This document shows positions 1 through 9,292 of a stretch of DNA of 64,000 nt, one piece after another (within the stretch, counting starts at the first letter, position 1; each line of letters begins with the position of its first letter). A model generated the notes under the pieces. That model did no database searches, was not told where the DNA came from, and saw nothing but the letters and a program-made list of their open reading frames with translations. Origin of the DNA: Rikenella microfusus (GTDB taxonomy: Bacteria > Bacteroidota > Bacteroidia > Bacteroidales > VadinHA17); NCBI GenBank assembly GCA_022736275.1, contig DZBJ01000001.1:93016-157015 (forward strand). Reading direction: 5' to 3'. Both the position numbers and the translations under genes were made by a program.

Positions 1-1
1 T

Positions 2-934
2 ATCCTCTTCAACATAATGCTGTTCCGGCATCTCCTCTTCAGGCGGTTTGACCTCTGCGTTGCGTGCGACCTTGATACTCTTATTCCCAGTTTTGCCGTT
101 GCTCGCCTTCATGGCAGCCCGCTGATATATGATGCGCATGAATACTTCACGGGACAGCAGGGTCTCCCAGAGCGACGGATTAAATACCTGACCTGGAAAA
201 AGGCAGAAAGGATTGTTCTCCCGCGCATAAAATACATGATCACAGTCAGTGATTCAATTGCGGACCTTTACCACCGTGAATACGGGGTTAATCCTATAGT
301 GATAAGGAATATGGCGCCATCGGTGAATCATCTTCTGCCGCATGACAGGAGTGAGTTTGGCGCCGGGGGAAATGATATGGTGGTTATATACCAGGGATCA
401 GGCATCAATGAGGGGAGAGGAGCCGCCGAACTGATCAGTGCAATGGACGGCATCGAAGGTGTCAGGCTTGTGATCATCGGTTCGGGGGATATAATTGAAA
501 GCCTTAAACTGACTGCCCGTGAAACCGGAGCCGCAGACAAAATCGTCTTCCTTCCCAGAATGCCCTGGGAGGAGATGATGAGATACACCATGAGCTGTGA
601 TGCGGGATTGTCACTTGATACCGACACCTGCATCAACCAGCGCTACAGCCTGCCGAACAAACTGTTCGATTACATTGCGGCAGGGATACCTGCAATAGTC
701 TCACCGCTGCCTGAGGTTTCAGCCGTCATTGAGAGGTACGGATGTGGCATTGTGCTGGGTGAAGTGACCCCCCTGGCAATCAGGGATACACTCGAAAAGC
801 TCAGGTATGACCGCACATTTCTCAGTTCGCTGAAGGAAAAGGCAACAGAAGCACGCAGCGAACTTAACTGGGAAAAGGAGAAGATCAAAGAACAAGAGTT
901 CTTCAAAAGTGTTATTCAGTTAAAATCACATTGA
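2..934 (+). CDS. GT4-family glycosyltransferase, 5'-truncated by window edge
   Basis: The frame is open back to base 2 with no stop, so the gene starts outside the window; an internal ATG at 17 is probably not the true start. About 310 residues are visible. The C-terminal half has the GT-B donor-binding layout of family GT4: a strand opening with VVIYQGSG, a GDIIESLK segment, and the conserved block with LPNKLFDYIAAGIPAIVS that contacts the nucleotide sugar. The N-terminal part contains the acceptor-domain segments IYDAHEYF and ITVSDSIADLY. GT4 members are usually near 370 residues, so some 60-70 residues are missing. It likely transfers a sugar onto a surface polysaccharide or lipid at the cytoplasmic face; substrate cannot be told. 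Its stop codon overlaps the next start. Confidence 0.85.
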   Translation: MLFNIMLFRHLLFRRFDLCVACDLDTLIPSFAVARLHGSPLIYDAHEYFTGQQGLPERRIKYLTWKKAERIVLPRIKYMITVSDSIADLYHREYGVNPIVIRNMAPSVNHLLPHDRSEFGAGGNDMVVIYQGSGINEGRGAAELISAMDGIEGVRLVIIGSGDIIESLKLTARETGAADKIVFLPRMPWEEMMRYTMSCDAGLSLDTDTCINQRYSLPNKLFDYIAAGIPAIVSPLPEVSAVIERYGCGIVLGEVTPLAIRDTLEKLRYDRTFLSSLKEKATEARSELNWEKEKIKEQEFFKSVIQLKSH

Positions 935-1167
935 TGAAAAAAGGGTTTTTCAAAAAATATTTGCCTGAGATCGCTGGTACTGTTGCCGGCGCTGTCGGCG
1001 GTTTTTTATACTGGAAGTATGTGGGATGCCTGTCAGGCACCTGTGTCATTAAATCAAGCTGGTACCTCATGATACCCTGGGCAGCCGTTCTGGGTTACCT
1101 GGCAGGGTCAGTCGCAGGAGATATCATCCGCAGAAAGCGAAAGCCGGCTGAGCCTCAGGAGAGTTGA
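934..1167 (+). CDS. DUF6132-like small membrane protein
   Basis: A 77-residue protein with two hydrophobic segments (about residues 9-28 and 41-64) rich in Gly and Ala, and a Lys/Arg/Glu-rich tail. The pattern GxVAGAVGGFLYWKYVGC followed by SGTC is that of the DUF6132 proteins of Bacteroidetes. The ATG at 934 shares its A with the TGA stop of the glycosyltransferase (TGATG), which makes it a better start than the TTG one codon earlier and implies translational coupling. The two cysteines around CLSGTC are conserved in the family as I recall it. Function is unknown; family members often sit beside thioredoxin-like or rhodanese genes, which is not the case here. Confidence 0.7.
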   Translation: MKKGFFKKYLPEIAGTVAGAVGGFLYWKYVGCLSGTCVIKSSWYLMIPWAAVLGYLAGSVAGDIIRRKRKPAEPQES

Positions 1168-1243
1168 CTTCACACCCCTCTGAGTGATTCAGAAAGTTTG
1201 TATATTGCATTCATAATTCAATTACAAACCTAACCTGATCACA

Positions 1244-2707
1244 ATGAAAACCAATCGCCGGAATTTCCTGCGCACTGCAGTCGTTGCCGGAGCTGGCGCT
1301 GTCACAGCAGGCAGTGCGGCCTCATGCTCCCGTCGTGAAACCTCAAACGAGCTGATGCCGGAGATCAGAATGGCAGCCATGGCCGCTCATTCACAGAAGT
1401 TTAACATGTCCGGTTACGGGGCGCCTCCTCTTGATAAGGTGCGCATCGGCTTTATCGGGCTTGGGATGCGCGGTCCCGGTGCAGTTGAGCGTATGGCGCA
1501 CATTGAGGGTGTGGAGATAGCTGCACTATGCGACAAGTATAGCGAGAGGGTGGAGAAGATGCAGTCAATGCTCACAAAATTCGGACTGCCGCAGGCAAAA
1601 GCATTCAGCGGTACGGAGGAGGCGTGGAAAGGATTATGTGATGATAAGGATATTGACCTGGTTTACATATGCACCCCATGGGCGTGGCATACACCCATGG
1701 CCGTGTATGCAATGGAATCGGGGAAGCATGTGGCTGTAGAGGTGCCGGCAGCAAAAAGCGTTGATGAGTGCTGGCAACTGGTTGAGACTTCGGAACGGAC
1801 CAAAATGCACTGCATGCAGCTTGAGAACTGCTGCTACGATTTCTTTGAGCTGCTGACACTCAATATGGCGCGCCAGGGTTTGTTCGGCGAAATTGTCCAC
1901 GGGGAAGGGGCCTATATACACGATCTCCGCTGGGACTTTACATATGACAAAAACGGGTACGCCGATATGTGGCGCCTGAAGGAGAATGTCAGGAACGGTA
2001 ACCTCTATCCGACGCATGGCCTCGGGCCGGTGTGCCAGGTGATGAATATCAACCGGGGAGACAGGATGGAATATCTCACCTCCATGTCAACCAACGACTT
2101 CGCAATGGCATTGGAGCTGAGTCAGCTTGCAAAGGAGGATCCGTTCTATGTTCCGTTTGCTGACAAGAAATACCGGGGCAACATGAACACCACCCTGGTG
2201 AGGACCGCCTTCGGAAGAACAATAATGATACAGCATGATGTTTCAAGCCCGAGGCCCTATTCGAGAATTCATCTCATCAGCGGCACAAAGGGAGCTGCAA
2301 GCAAGTGGCCCTCACCGGCAAGGGTAGCACTGGGCCATTCATGGCTTAAGCCTGAGGAGCTTGCCGCTCTGGAGACTCAGTACACGCCCGGCATTGTAAA
2401 GAGGGTGGGAGAGATGGCAAAGGAGATTGGTGGTCACGGAGGAATGGATTTCATCATGGACTGGAGGCTGATCGACTGCCTGCGCAACGGGCTGCCCGTT
2501 GATCAGGATGTCTATGACGCTGCCCTCTGGAGTGTCATTGCCCCTCTGACCGAGTGGTCCGTGGCCAACAGATCGTCATCAATTGATATTCCTGACTTCA
2601 CATGCGGTTCGTGGGAGCTCAACAAGCCCTTTGATCCGAATCTTTTACAGGGTGGAAATACGAAAGTACTTGGAATTCAGGGAAGTTCAAATCAGTTCGA
2701 AGTATAG
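1244..2707 (+). CDS. GH109-type Gfo/Idh/MocA protein (alpha-N-acetylgalactosaminidase family)
   Basis: A 487-residue exported protein. The N-terminus has a twin-arginine motif (NRRNFLRT, residues 4-11), a hydrophobic stretch and a Cys at about 28 that could be a lipidation site. A Rossmann fold follows with the NAD-binding loop GLGMRG at 72-77, then the CTPWAWH and GKHVAVEVPAA blocks. The middle region (LENCCYDFFE, HGEGAYIHDLRW, YPTHGLGPVCQ) is the signature of glycoside hydrolase family 109, whose members use tightly bound NAD+ in an oxidation-elimination-hydration-reduction cycle to remove alpha-GalNAc. The family is known to act on O-glycans and blood-group A; the real substrate here is inferred. 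Transcribed alone, before the Ehr-like operon. Confidence 0.85.
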   Translation: MKTNRRNFLRTAVVAGAGAVTAGSAASCSRRETSNELMPEIRMAAMAAHSQKFNMSGYGAPPLDKVRIGFIGLGMRGPGAVERMAHIEGVEIAALCDKYSERVEKMQSMLTKFGLPQAKAFSGTEEAWKGLCDDKDIDLVYICTPWAWHTPMAVYAMESGKHVAVEVPAAKSVDECWQLVETSERTKMHCMQLENCCYDFFELLTLNMARQGLFGEIVHGEGAYIHDLRWDFTYDKNGYADMWRLKENVRNGNLYPTHGLGPVCQVMNINRGDRMEYLTSMSTNDFAMALELSQLAKEDPFYVPFADKKYRGNMNTTLVRTAFGRTIMIQHDVSSPRPYSRIHLISGTKGAASKWPSPARVALGHSWLKPEELAALETQYTPGIVKRVGEMAKEIGGHGGMDFIMDWRLIDCLRNGLPVDQDVYDAALWSVIAPLTEWSVANRSSSIDIPDFTCGSWELNKPFDPNLLQGGNTKVLGIQGSSNQFEV

Positions 2708-2762
2708 GAAAGCCTCTTTCAAGTTCTAAAGGCATAAAGAACAAACAGGTAATATATTTTTT

Positions 2763-2770
2763 TACATTTG
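2763..2770 (+). promoter_or_regulatory. Bacteroidetes -7 box (TACATTTG) for the Ehr-like operon
   Basis: A perfect match to TAnnTTTG, 19 bases before the ATG at 2790 and downstream of the GH109 stop. No clear TTG is seen at the -33 position. It implies a very short leader for the six-gene operon. Confidence 0.5.
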
Positions 2771-2789
2771 CGGGCAAATTACCAATTTG

Positions 2790-4784
2790 ATGCTGAACGC
2801 CGTTTTGTTTCTGCTGGTATTATTCCTTTCATTACTGGTTTTCTTCATACCCCGATCACTCAGGTACTATTTTACCCTGGCGCTTCTGGTTTGCGGAGCC
2901 ATCCTGACTTCGGCGTGGTCTGTATCGGTTCTGACCGGCGGTGAGCAGCTGCTTGAAATACCGCTGTTTGTCCCTGCGTCCGGCAGCAGCCTTACACTGG
3001 TCATCGACAGTCTCTCAGCCTTTTTCATCATTGTAATCAACATAACCGTTTTAACCGGACTTTTGTACGCCAGGGGGTACCTGGCACCCTATTACCGGCG
3101 CAAAAGTCCGCTTCGTTTTTCAATTCATTATTTCTCCTACCTGTGGCTCTGGCTCTCGATGCTGATGGTAGTGATGATCCGTGACGGACTCTCTTTCCTG
3201 ATCGTCTGGGAGATCATGGCCCTCTCATCATTCTTTCTCGTGATCTTTGATGCTGAGGAGCGGTCAATACTGAAGACCGGAATCAGTTACCTGATACAGA
3301 TGCATGTCGGGATGTTCTTCATCCTTATAGCTTTCCTTATTGTCGGGAAGGCCACGGGCCGCATGAGCTTTGATGTTCTTGGCGAATATTTTTCAACCCA
3401 CAGGAACCTGCCTCTCTTTCTCCTTTTCTTTACAGGTTTTGCCCTCAAGGCAGGGTTCATCCCGCTCCACACATGGCTCCCGGAGGCTCATCCCGCTGCG
3501 CCTTCTCATGTATCCGGAGTGATGTCGGGGGTAATGATCAAGATGGGTATTTACGGGATAGTGCGAGTGCTCATCGACATGCAGTCAGACCTGCTGGTGA
3601 CCGGGGTCATCATACTCGTTATATCATTGATCTCCGGGGTTATGGGAGTGATGATGGCTATAATGCAGAATGATCTGAAGAGGTTGCTGGCTTACAGCAC
3701 CATAGAAAACATAGGTATCATCGGTGCGGGAACAGGTCTTGGTGTCATAGGCATGGCACTGGGCAATCCGGCCCTGACCCTGCTGGGTTTTTCAGGAGGC
3801 CTGATGCACATCCTGAACCACTCACTGTTCAAATCGCTGCTCTTTTTTAATGCCGGGTCCGTCTGTCAGGCTTCGCACACTCCCAACATTGAACATCTTG
3901 GCGGACTTATGAAGAGAATGCCATACACGGCGATACTCTTCCTGATCGGATCCCTTGCTATCTGCGGCCTGCCGCCATTTAACGGATTTATATCCGAATA
4001 CCTCATTTATATGGGGATGTTCCACAGTCTTTCCGGATCCACGCTGTTTCATTCTGTTCTGATCCTCGGATCAATCGTGGGGCTGTCGCTTATCGGAGGA
4101 CTGGCGATTTTCTGCTTTACCAGGGCATTCGGAATTGTATTCCTCGGTGAACCCAGAACTGACAGGGCAATTCACGTCACTGAGGTATCGCGGGGAATGA
4201 TCATCCCGCAGCTTCTGGCCGTGGCATTCATCCTTGTCATTGGTCTTGCATCGCCACTTGCCGTGAGGCCGGTTTTTGCGATTACGGTTCAGACATTCGG
4301 GATTAATAATCCGATAATGGTCTCAGGCGCCTTTTTGACAAATCTTGCCCAGATCAGCATCATGGGCGGTGTCTTTGTGGTGACGCTCGTGGTTCTCCTG
4401 GTGTACCGGCACTACCATCTCAGAAGAAGAGTGGTGGAAAGGGCCCCCACATGGGGATGCGGATATACTGCCGGCACGGCACGGCATCAATATACAGGCA
4501 CCTCCTTTGCCTATAACTACAATCATGTTGCAAAACCTGTGCTTCAGACACGCAAGGTGATGGATGAGATCAGTGAAGATGAGATTTTCCCTCGTAAGAG
4601 GAGCTTCGTTTCATACAGTGATGATTTCTTCAAGAAAATACTTATTGACATGCCGGTCGACTGGTTTTCAGGACTGCTGAAAAGAATAGCTGTGATGCAG
4701 ACAGGTCAGATACAGCACTATATACTTTATGCCTTTGTTTTCATGCTCCTTGTGTTACTCCTGGCAATACTGAACATTATCTGA
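2790..4784 (+). CDS. Ehr-like complex, antiporter-like membrane subunit (HyfB/HycC-like)
   Basis: A 664-residue polytopic protein of the NuoL/MrpA/HyfB proton-conducting family. Conserved features are the charged residue in IVWEIMALSS (near 139), the HTWLPEAHPAAPSHVSG block (near 227-243) and the later lysine-bearing helices. The C-terminal extension with WGCGYTAGTARHQYTGTSFA matches the tail of HyfB/HycC proteins. In such complexes this subunit translocates H+ or Na+ driven by redox change in the peripheral arm. The start is the ATG at 2790 rather than the TTG one codon before it. It is the first gene of a tight operon: the next gene starts 2 bases after its stop. Confidence 0.88.
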   Translation: MLNAVLFLLVLFLSLLVFFIPRSLRYYFTLALLVCGAILTSAWSVSVLTGGEQLLEIPLFVPASGSSLTLVIDSLSAFFIIVINITVLTGLLYARGYLAPYYRRKSPLRFSIHYFSYLWLWLSMLMVVMIRDGLSFLIVWEIMALSSFFLVIFDAEERSILKTGISYLIQMHVGMFFILIAFLIVGKATGRMSFDVLGEYFSTHRNLPLFLLFFTGFALKAGFIPLHTWLPEAHPAAPSHVSGVMSGVMIKMGIYGIVRVLIDMQSDLLVTGVIILVISLISGVMGVMMAIMQNDLKRLLAYSTIENIGIIGAGTGLGVIGMALGNPALTLLGFSGGLMHILNHSLFKSLLFFNAGSVCQASHTPNIEHLGGLMKRMPYTAILFLIGSLAICGLPPFNGFISEYLIYMGMFHSLSGSTLFHSVLILGSIVGLSLIGGLAIFCFTRAFGIVFLGEPRTDRAIHVTEVSRGMIIPQLLAVAFILVIGLASPLAVRPVFAITVQTFGINNPIMVSGAFLTNLAQISIMGGVFVVTLVVLLVYRHYHLRRRVVERAPTWGCGYTAGTARHQYTGTSFAYNYNHVAKPVLQTRKVMDEISEDEIFPRKRSFVSYSDDFFKKILIDMPVDWFSGLLKRIAVMQTGQIQHYILYAFVFMLLVLLLAILNII

Positions 4785-4786
4785 AG

Positions 4787-5698
4787 ATGGCAGGATTTGT
4801 TCTGATAGTGATCGCAGCCTTTTTCTTCCCGGGAATAATTCTCAGGACGAAAAGCATTGCCTCCGGGCGCAAGGGACCTGGAATTCTTCAGCCGGTGAAG
4901 GATATTATTGTGCTGCTGAAAAAGGGAAGTGTCTTCAGCACAACCACGGGATTAATATTTCAGATCGCACCGGCTGTCACACTGGTGTCAGTCATCTGTG
5001 CCATGCTGCTGCTGCCTTTTGCAGAGCAGAGGGCCCTGCTCTCATTTGAGGGCGATTTTGTTCTCTTTGCATACCTGCTTGCTCTCGGCAAGTTTTTTAC
5101 TGTAATTGCCGCGCTTGACACAGGCAGCAGCTTCGAAGGCATGGGAGCGAGCCGCGAAGCCTTTTTCTCACTCCTGGTGGAACCGGCATTTTTTATCCTG
5201 CTTGCCACATTTGCCATGTTCACTGGTTATACTTCATTCTCTGTAATTTTCAACCAGTTTTTTATAACCGGGAATGACTATGTGATGATATACAGCATCA
5301 TAGGTGTCTATCTGTTTATACAGATCGCCATGGTTGAAAACAGCAGGGTGCCGATTGACGACCCGAAAACGCACCTCGAACTGACTATGATACACGAGGT
5401 GATGATACTTGATTACAGCGGATTTGACAAGGCCCTGATACATATCGGTACCTATCTTAAATTCGCGCTATACGGTTCCCTGATATATAACCTGATCGTA
5501 CCGGCAGGCTGGAACATATTCCTGCAGACAGGATTATTCCTTGCTGTCCAGGCGTTCTTTGCGGTGGTGATAGGACTTGCCGAATCGTTCAGGGCAAGGA
5601 ACAAGATGAATAAAAACCCGAAATTCATCCTGACATTATCAGCGATAGCATGGATAGCATTTACGGTCATTTTAATACTTACTGACAAACTGGTCTGA
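4787..5698 (+). CDS. Ehr-like complex, NuoH/HyfC-like membrane subunit
   Basis: A 303-residue membrane protein with about eight hydrophobic helices. It matches the NuoH/HyfC/HycD family, which connects the peripheral redox arm to the ion-pumping arm. The loop with GSSFEGMGASREAFFSLLVEP and the later VENSRVPIDDPKTHLELTMI region (near 184-205) with conserved acidic residues are the family hallmarks. The gene starts 2 bases after the HyfB-like stop and is followed after 6 bases by the HyfE-like gene, so it is clearly co-transcribed. Nothing appears truncated. Confidence 0.88.
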   Translation: MAGFVLIVIAAFFFPGIILRTKSIASGRKGPGILQPVKDIIVLLKKGSVFSTTTGLIFQIAPAVTLVSVICAMLLLPFAEQRALLSFEGDFVLFAYLLALGKFFTVIAALDTGSSFEGMGASREAFFSLLVEPAFFILLATFAMFTGYTSFSVIFNQFFITGNDYVMIYSIIGVYLFIQIAMVENSRVPIDDPKTHLELTMIHEVMILDYSGFDKALIHIGTYLKFALYGSLIYNLIVPAGWNIFLQTGLFLAVQAFFAVVIGLAESFRARNKMNKNPKFILTLSAIAWIAFTVILILTDKLV

Positions 5699-5704
5699 AA
5701 GGAG

Positions 5705-6319
5705 ATGATAAACTATCTGATAGTCCTGTTCGCTATCACGCTGATGTACTTTTCATCGGCTGACAGGCTCATAACATATGTCAAGCTCATAGCGATCCAG
5801 GGACTTTTGCTTTGCGGCATTGCCATTTTCGAGCTAAAAGAGGTGAACACCCCGAACCTGCTCTTCATCGTTGCGGAAACATTGCTGTTCAAGACTCTGA
5901 TCCTGCCCTGGCTACTGGCAAGAATACTACACCGTTCAGGTGTGACCAAGGTTCACCGGCTTGCCATGCCCGGATTCTATCTTCTGATATTTTCAATCTT
6001 TGGACTGCTGATAAGCGTCATCCTTGCAAAGATCCTTATCAATCCATATATCAATACCATCTACCTCGCCATAGCTCTCTTTACCCTTGTAACGGGACTG
6101 CTGCTGATTGTGACCCATAAACTGATAATCTCGCACCTTATTGGATTTCTGATAATTGAGAATGCGGTATTCATGTTCTCACTGGCTGTCGGGAGCGAGA
6201 TGCCGATGCTTATCAACATCGGGATACTCCTTGATATTTTTGTCGGAGTACTGATTCTCGGTTTCTTCGGGCTGCGTCTCAAGCCTCATACCAACGAGCT
6301 GACTTTGTTAAAAGATTAG
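5705..6319 (+). CDS. Ehr-like complex, HyfE-like membrane subunit
   Basis: A 204-residue, very hydrophobic protein with about six membrane helices. Its length and helix pattern fit HyfE, whose C-terminal half resembles NuoK; the segments LLIVTHKLIISHLIGFLIIENAV and MLINIGILLDIFVGVLILG carry the expected buried Glu and Asp. It should form part of the membrane arm between the NuoH-like and antiporter-like subunits. A GGAG sits directly against the ATG (5701-5704), an unusually short spacing for a Shine-Dalgarno site, so initiation probably depends on coupling to the upstream gene. Confidence 0.8.
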   Translation: MINYLIVLFAITLMYFSSADRLITYVKLIAIQGLLLCGIAIFELKEVNTPNLLFIVAETLLFKTLILPWLLARILHRSGVTKVHRLAMPGFYLLIFSIFGLLISVILAKILINPYINTIYLAIALFTLVTGLLLIVTHKLIISHLIGFLIIENAVFMFSLAVGSEMPMLINIGILLDIFVGVLILGFFGLRLKPHTNELTLLKD

Positions 6320-6321
6320 AA

Positions 6322-7749
6322 ATGATGCTTTTGCTATTCTTTGTCATATCAGTGTTATTGAGTGCCTCGGCATTTCTGTTCAGAAACAGGGCCGTGACCA
6401 GGATACTCACGCTTGCGTTTTCAGTGGTGCTTATCCTGTTTACGGTATATGGCTGGAGCAATCTGAATGAGACGGAGCTGGCTTATTTTACCTTTGACAG
6501 CACAGGAGTACTCTTGCTGACAGTACTGGCTATCCTCTCCCTTCCTGCCATTTACCACGGATTTATTTATACGGCTGACGACAGTACGAAGAGATACAAT
6601 ATTTATCATGCCGGACTGATAGCCCTTATGACTTTCATGGCAGGTGCCTATCTGGCCAACACGATGACTGTACTGTGGATCTTTGTGGAAGCCACTACCC
6701 TGGCCGTTGCCGTGCTCATATATCATGACCGTACGGAAATGGCCCTGGAGGCCGCGTGGAAATATGTCTTTATCTGCTCAACCGGTATCGCACTGGCTTA
6801 CCTGGGCATCCTGTTCCTCGGATTTATTTATGGCCGGGGAGATGCCCCCAATCTTTCCTTTGAATCGTTCTCGATGGTCATCAGCAATGCCAGCCCGTTG
6901 TACCTGAAGATCTCCTTTATCTTCGTGCTGGTTGGATTCAGCACCAAGATGGGGCTCTTTCCGATGCATACTGTCACGATAGATGCCCATTCGGTTGCAC
7001 CTCCGCCCGTAAGCGCCCTGATATCAACCACCCTGATGAATGTGGGATTCCTTGCCATCTTCCGTGTATATAAGTTATTCGCTTCAACGTCAGTTTTGCC
7101 GTTCATGAATCACGTTCTCATCCTGGCAGGATTGCTGTCGCTGCTGACAGCTGCGGGATACATGCTCAAGGCGAAGCACCTGAAAAGGATGCTGGCTTAT
7201 TCGAGCCTTGAGAATATGGGTCTGGTAGCAATAGCCATTGGTGCGGGGGCGACAGGATACTATGCAGCACTGTTGCTCATCATTTTGCATTCCTTTGCCA
7301 AATCAAGTCTCTTCTACCAGATGGGACAGCTCTCAAGAATACTGCATACATTTAAGCTCGATGCATGCGGCAGGTACATGAAACTTTACCCTGCCGGCGC
7401 CATGGTGCTTCTGACAGGAATGATCTGCATCCTGGCGATTCCTCCGTCAGGATTGTTCATTTCCGAACTTATGATTTTCAGGGGCCTGGTTGGGAACGGA
7501 CAGTGGTTTGTTCTTATCGTCTCGATAATATTACTGTGTTTCGTGATTTACGCCATGAGCATACGAATCATGCATATCACCTTCTCTGACCCCAGGGATG
7601 AGGAGGGATCAAAGTTGCCCGGTGCAGTGAGTCCGGTTGAGACGGTAAGCCAGTTTTTTCTTCTGGCAATCGTTATTATGCTATGCTTTTATCAGCCACC
7701 ATTCCTGGCCGACATGATCAATCAGAGTTTTGCCATTCTTCCGAGATAA
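6322..7749 (+). CDS. Ehr-like complex, second antiporter-like subunit (HyfF-like)
   Basis: A 475-residue polytopic membrane protein of the NuoN/HyfF group. The buried Glu in LWIFVEATTLAVAVLIY, the block GLFPMHTVTIDAHSVAPPPVSALIS (near 215-238) with its channel His residues, and KHLKRMLAYSSLENMGLV are conserved features of ion-conducting subunits. It begins 2 bases after the HyfE-like stop. With the HyfB-like protein this gives the complex two antiporter-type modules; a HyfD-like third one is absent from the operon. The ATG at 6322 is followed by a second ATG at once, so the start could be one residue shorter. Confidence 0.87.
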   Translation: MMLLLFFVISVLLSASAFLFRNRAVTRILTLAFSVVLILFTVYGWSNLNETELAYFTFDSTGVLLLTVLAILSLPAIYHGFIYTADDSTKRYNIYHAGLIALMTFMAGAYLANTMTVLWIFVEATTLAVAVLIYHDRTEMALEAAWKYVFICSTGIALAYLGILFLGFIYGRGDAPNLSFESFSMVISNASPLYLKISFIFVLVGFSTKMGLFPMHTVTIDAHSVAPPPVSALISTTLMNVGFLAIFRVYKLFASTSVLPFMNHVLILAGLLSLLTAAGYMLKAKHLKRMLAYSSLENMGLVAIAIGAGATGYYAALLLIILHSFAKSSLFYQMGQLSRILHTFKLDACGRYMKLYPAGAMVLLTGMICILAIPPSGLFISELMIFRGLVGNGQWFVLIVSIILLCFVIYAMSIRIMHITFSDPRDEEGSKLPGAVSPVETVSQFFLLAIVIMLCFYQPPFLADMINQSFAILPR

Positions 7750-7754
7750 AGACA

Positions 7755-9275
7755 ATGAACCAACACACATATACAGAGGTTAATAACGGTTCAGCACCGG
7801 TTCCGGTCAGGTCGACACCGGTTTTGAGTTATGGCCACTTTTATGATGAAGTTACAAAGCTGCTCGGCAGCGCATCAAATCACTGTATCTCATACTATTG
7901 TCATGATCTGTCTGACAGACTGAAGTTCATCTGCTGCATTGCCGATGATGAAACCGGAAGTATTAAGGTTCTAAGCCATGAAAAAAAGGCGGACGGCACA
8001 CCGCTCAGGTCACTTACTGTCGACTGTCCGTCAGTGCATATCTTTGAGCGTGAGATACATGAAAATTTTGGCGTGGTATTCGAGGGGCATCCCTGGCTCA
8101 AACCTGTGAGATATCCGCATGACAGGGCTGACAGGCTCAGTGTTATGGACAATTATCCGTTTTATATCATTGATGGTGAGGAACTTCATGAGGTGGGAGT
8201 AGGGCCTGTACATGCAGGTGTGATAGAGCCGGGTCATTTCCGGTTCATCTGCAACGGAGAAAAGGTTCTGCACCTCGAGATACAGCTTGGATACCAGCAC
8301 AGGGGTGTTGAGAGGATGTTAGCTGAGAAAAGCGAGGCTCTGCAGAGATGCATACTGGCTGAGAACATAGCCGGAGATACGGCAACAGGTCACAACCTGG
8401 CCCATGTACAGCTTATTGAGTCTCTGGCAGGGATTGAAGTATATGAGGCTTTGCAGATTGAACGATGTATAGCCCTTGAGATGGAGCGGATTGCGGTACA
8501 TATCGGCGACACGGCAGCGCTGTGCGGCGATGTTGCCTACCAGCTTGGACAGGTAACCTGCGAGGCTCTGAGAACAATGGTGATCAATACAACTCAGTCG
8601 TGGTGCGGTAACAGGTTCGGCAAAGGACTGATTCGTCCCGGCGGTTCGAATTACCCGCTGACTGGTGAGATGGCCGATGAGATACTTGGGAATCTGGCTG
8701 ACGTTGAAAGGCGGTACAGTAATGTCACAGATTGCATCTATTCACTTCCGAGCGTTCTCGGCAGGTTCGAAGACATTGGCACTGTTACACGGCAGCAGGC
8801 TACGGAGATCGGTGCAGTGGGAATGACTGCCCGCACATGTGGCATCATGCGCGATACACGCAAGACTCATCCCTTCCAGCACTATAAGAATTTCCAAATT
8901 GATCCGGTCACTCTCGAAACAGGCGATGTTCTGGCACGTGGCATGCTGAGAGCCCTTGAGGTCAAAGCATCGGCAGGAATAATTCGTGGTTTGATCGATG
9001 CGTGGAGAAAGGCTGAAAAAACTGTGGGAAAGCCTGACTATGATCTCAGGCTCATTCCTGACAGCTTCGCAGTGTCAATGACGGAGGGATGGCGGGGCGA
9101 AATATGTCACACTGCAGTAACTGACAGCATGGGGAATATATCTCATTACAAAGTCAAGGATCCGTCACTGCATAACTGGCTGGCACTGGCACTGGCGGTA
9201 CGCAACCAGGAAATATCTGATTTCCCTGTGTGCAACAAGAGCTTTAACCTCTCATATTGCGGGCATGACCTGTAG
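7755..9275 (+). CDS. Ehr-like complex large subunit (NuoCD/HycE-like), [NiFe] ligands absent
   Basis: A 506-residue protein: a NuoC-like domain (about 20-150, with FEREIHENFGVVFEGHPWLKP) fused to a NuoD/HycE-like large-subunit domain. In [NiFe] hydrogenases this domain carries ERICGxCxxxH and a C-terminal DPCxxC. Here the first is AENIAGDTATGHN (202-214), with no cysteines, and the C-terminus is SDFPVCNKSFNLSYCGHDL (488-506), with no DPCxxC. So no nickel-iron site can form. This is the pattern of energy-converting hydrogenase-related (Ehr) complexes. The ATG at 7755, six bases after the HyfF-like stop, is preferred to an in-frame start upstream that would overlap that gene. The electron donor and acceptor are unknown. 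Confidence 0.85.
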   Translation: MNQHTYTEVNNGSAPVPVRSTPVLSYGHFYDEVTKLLGSASNHCISYYCHDLSDRLKFICCIADDETGSIKVLSHEKKADGTPLRSLTVDCPSVHIFEREIHENFGVVFEGHPWLKPVRYPHDRADRLSVMDNYPFYIIDGEELHEVGVGPVHAGVIEPGHFRFICNGEKVLHLEIQLGYQHRGVERMLAEKSEALQRCILAENIAGDTATGHNLAHVQLIESLAGIEVYEALQIERCIALEMERIAVHIGDTAALCGDVAYQLGQVTCEALRTMVINTTQSWCGNRFGKGLIRPGGSNYPLTGEMADEILGNLADVERRYSNVTDCIYSLPSVLGRFEDIGTVTRQQATEIGAVGMTARTCGIMRDTRKTHPFQHYKNFQIDPVTLETGDVLARGMLRALEVKASAGIIRGLIDAWRKAEKTVGKPDYDLRLIPDSFAVSMTEGWRGEICHTAVTDSMGNISHYKVKDPSLHNWLALALAVRNQEISDFPVCNKSFNLSYCGHDL

Positions 9276-9292
9276 ATAACTGAAGCGCGATT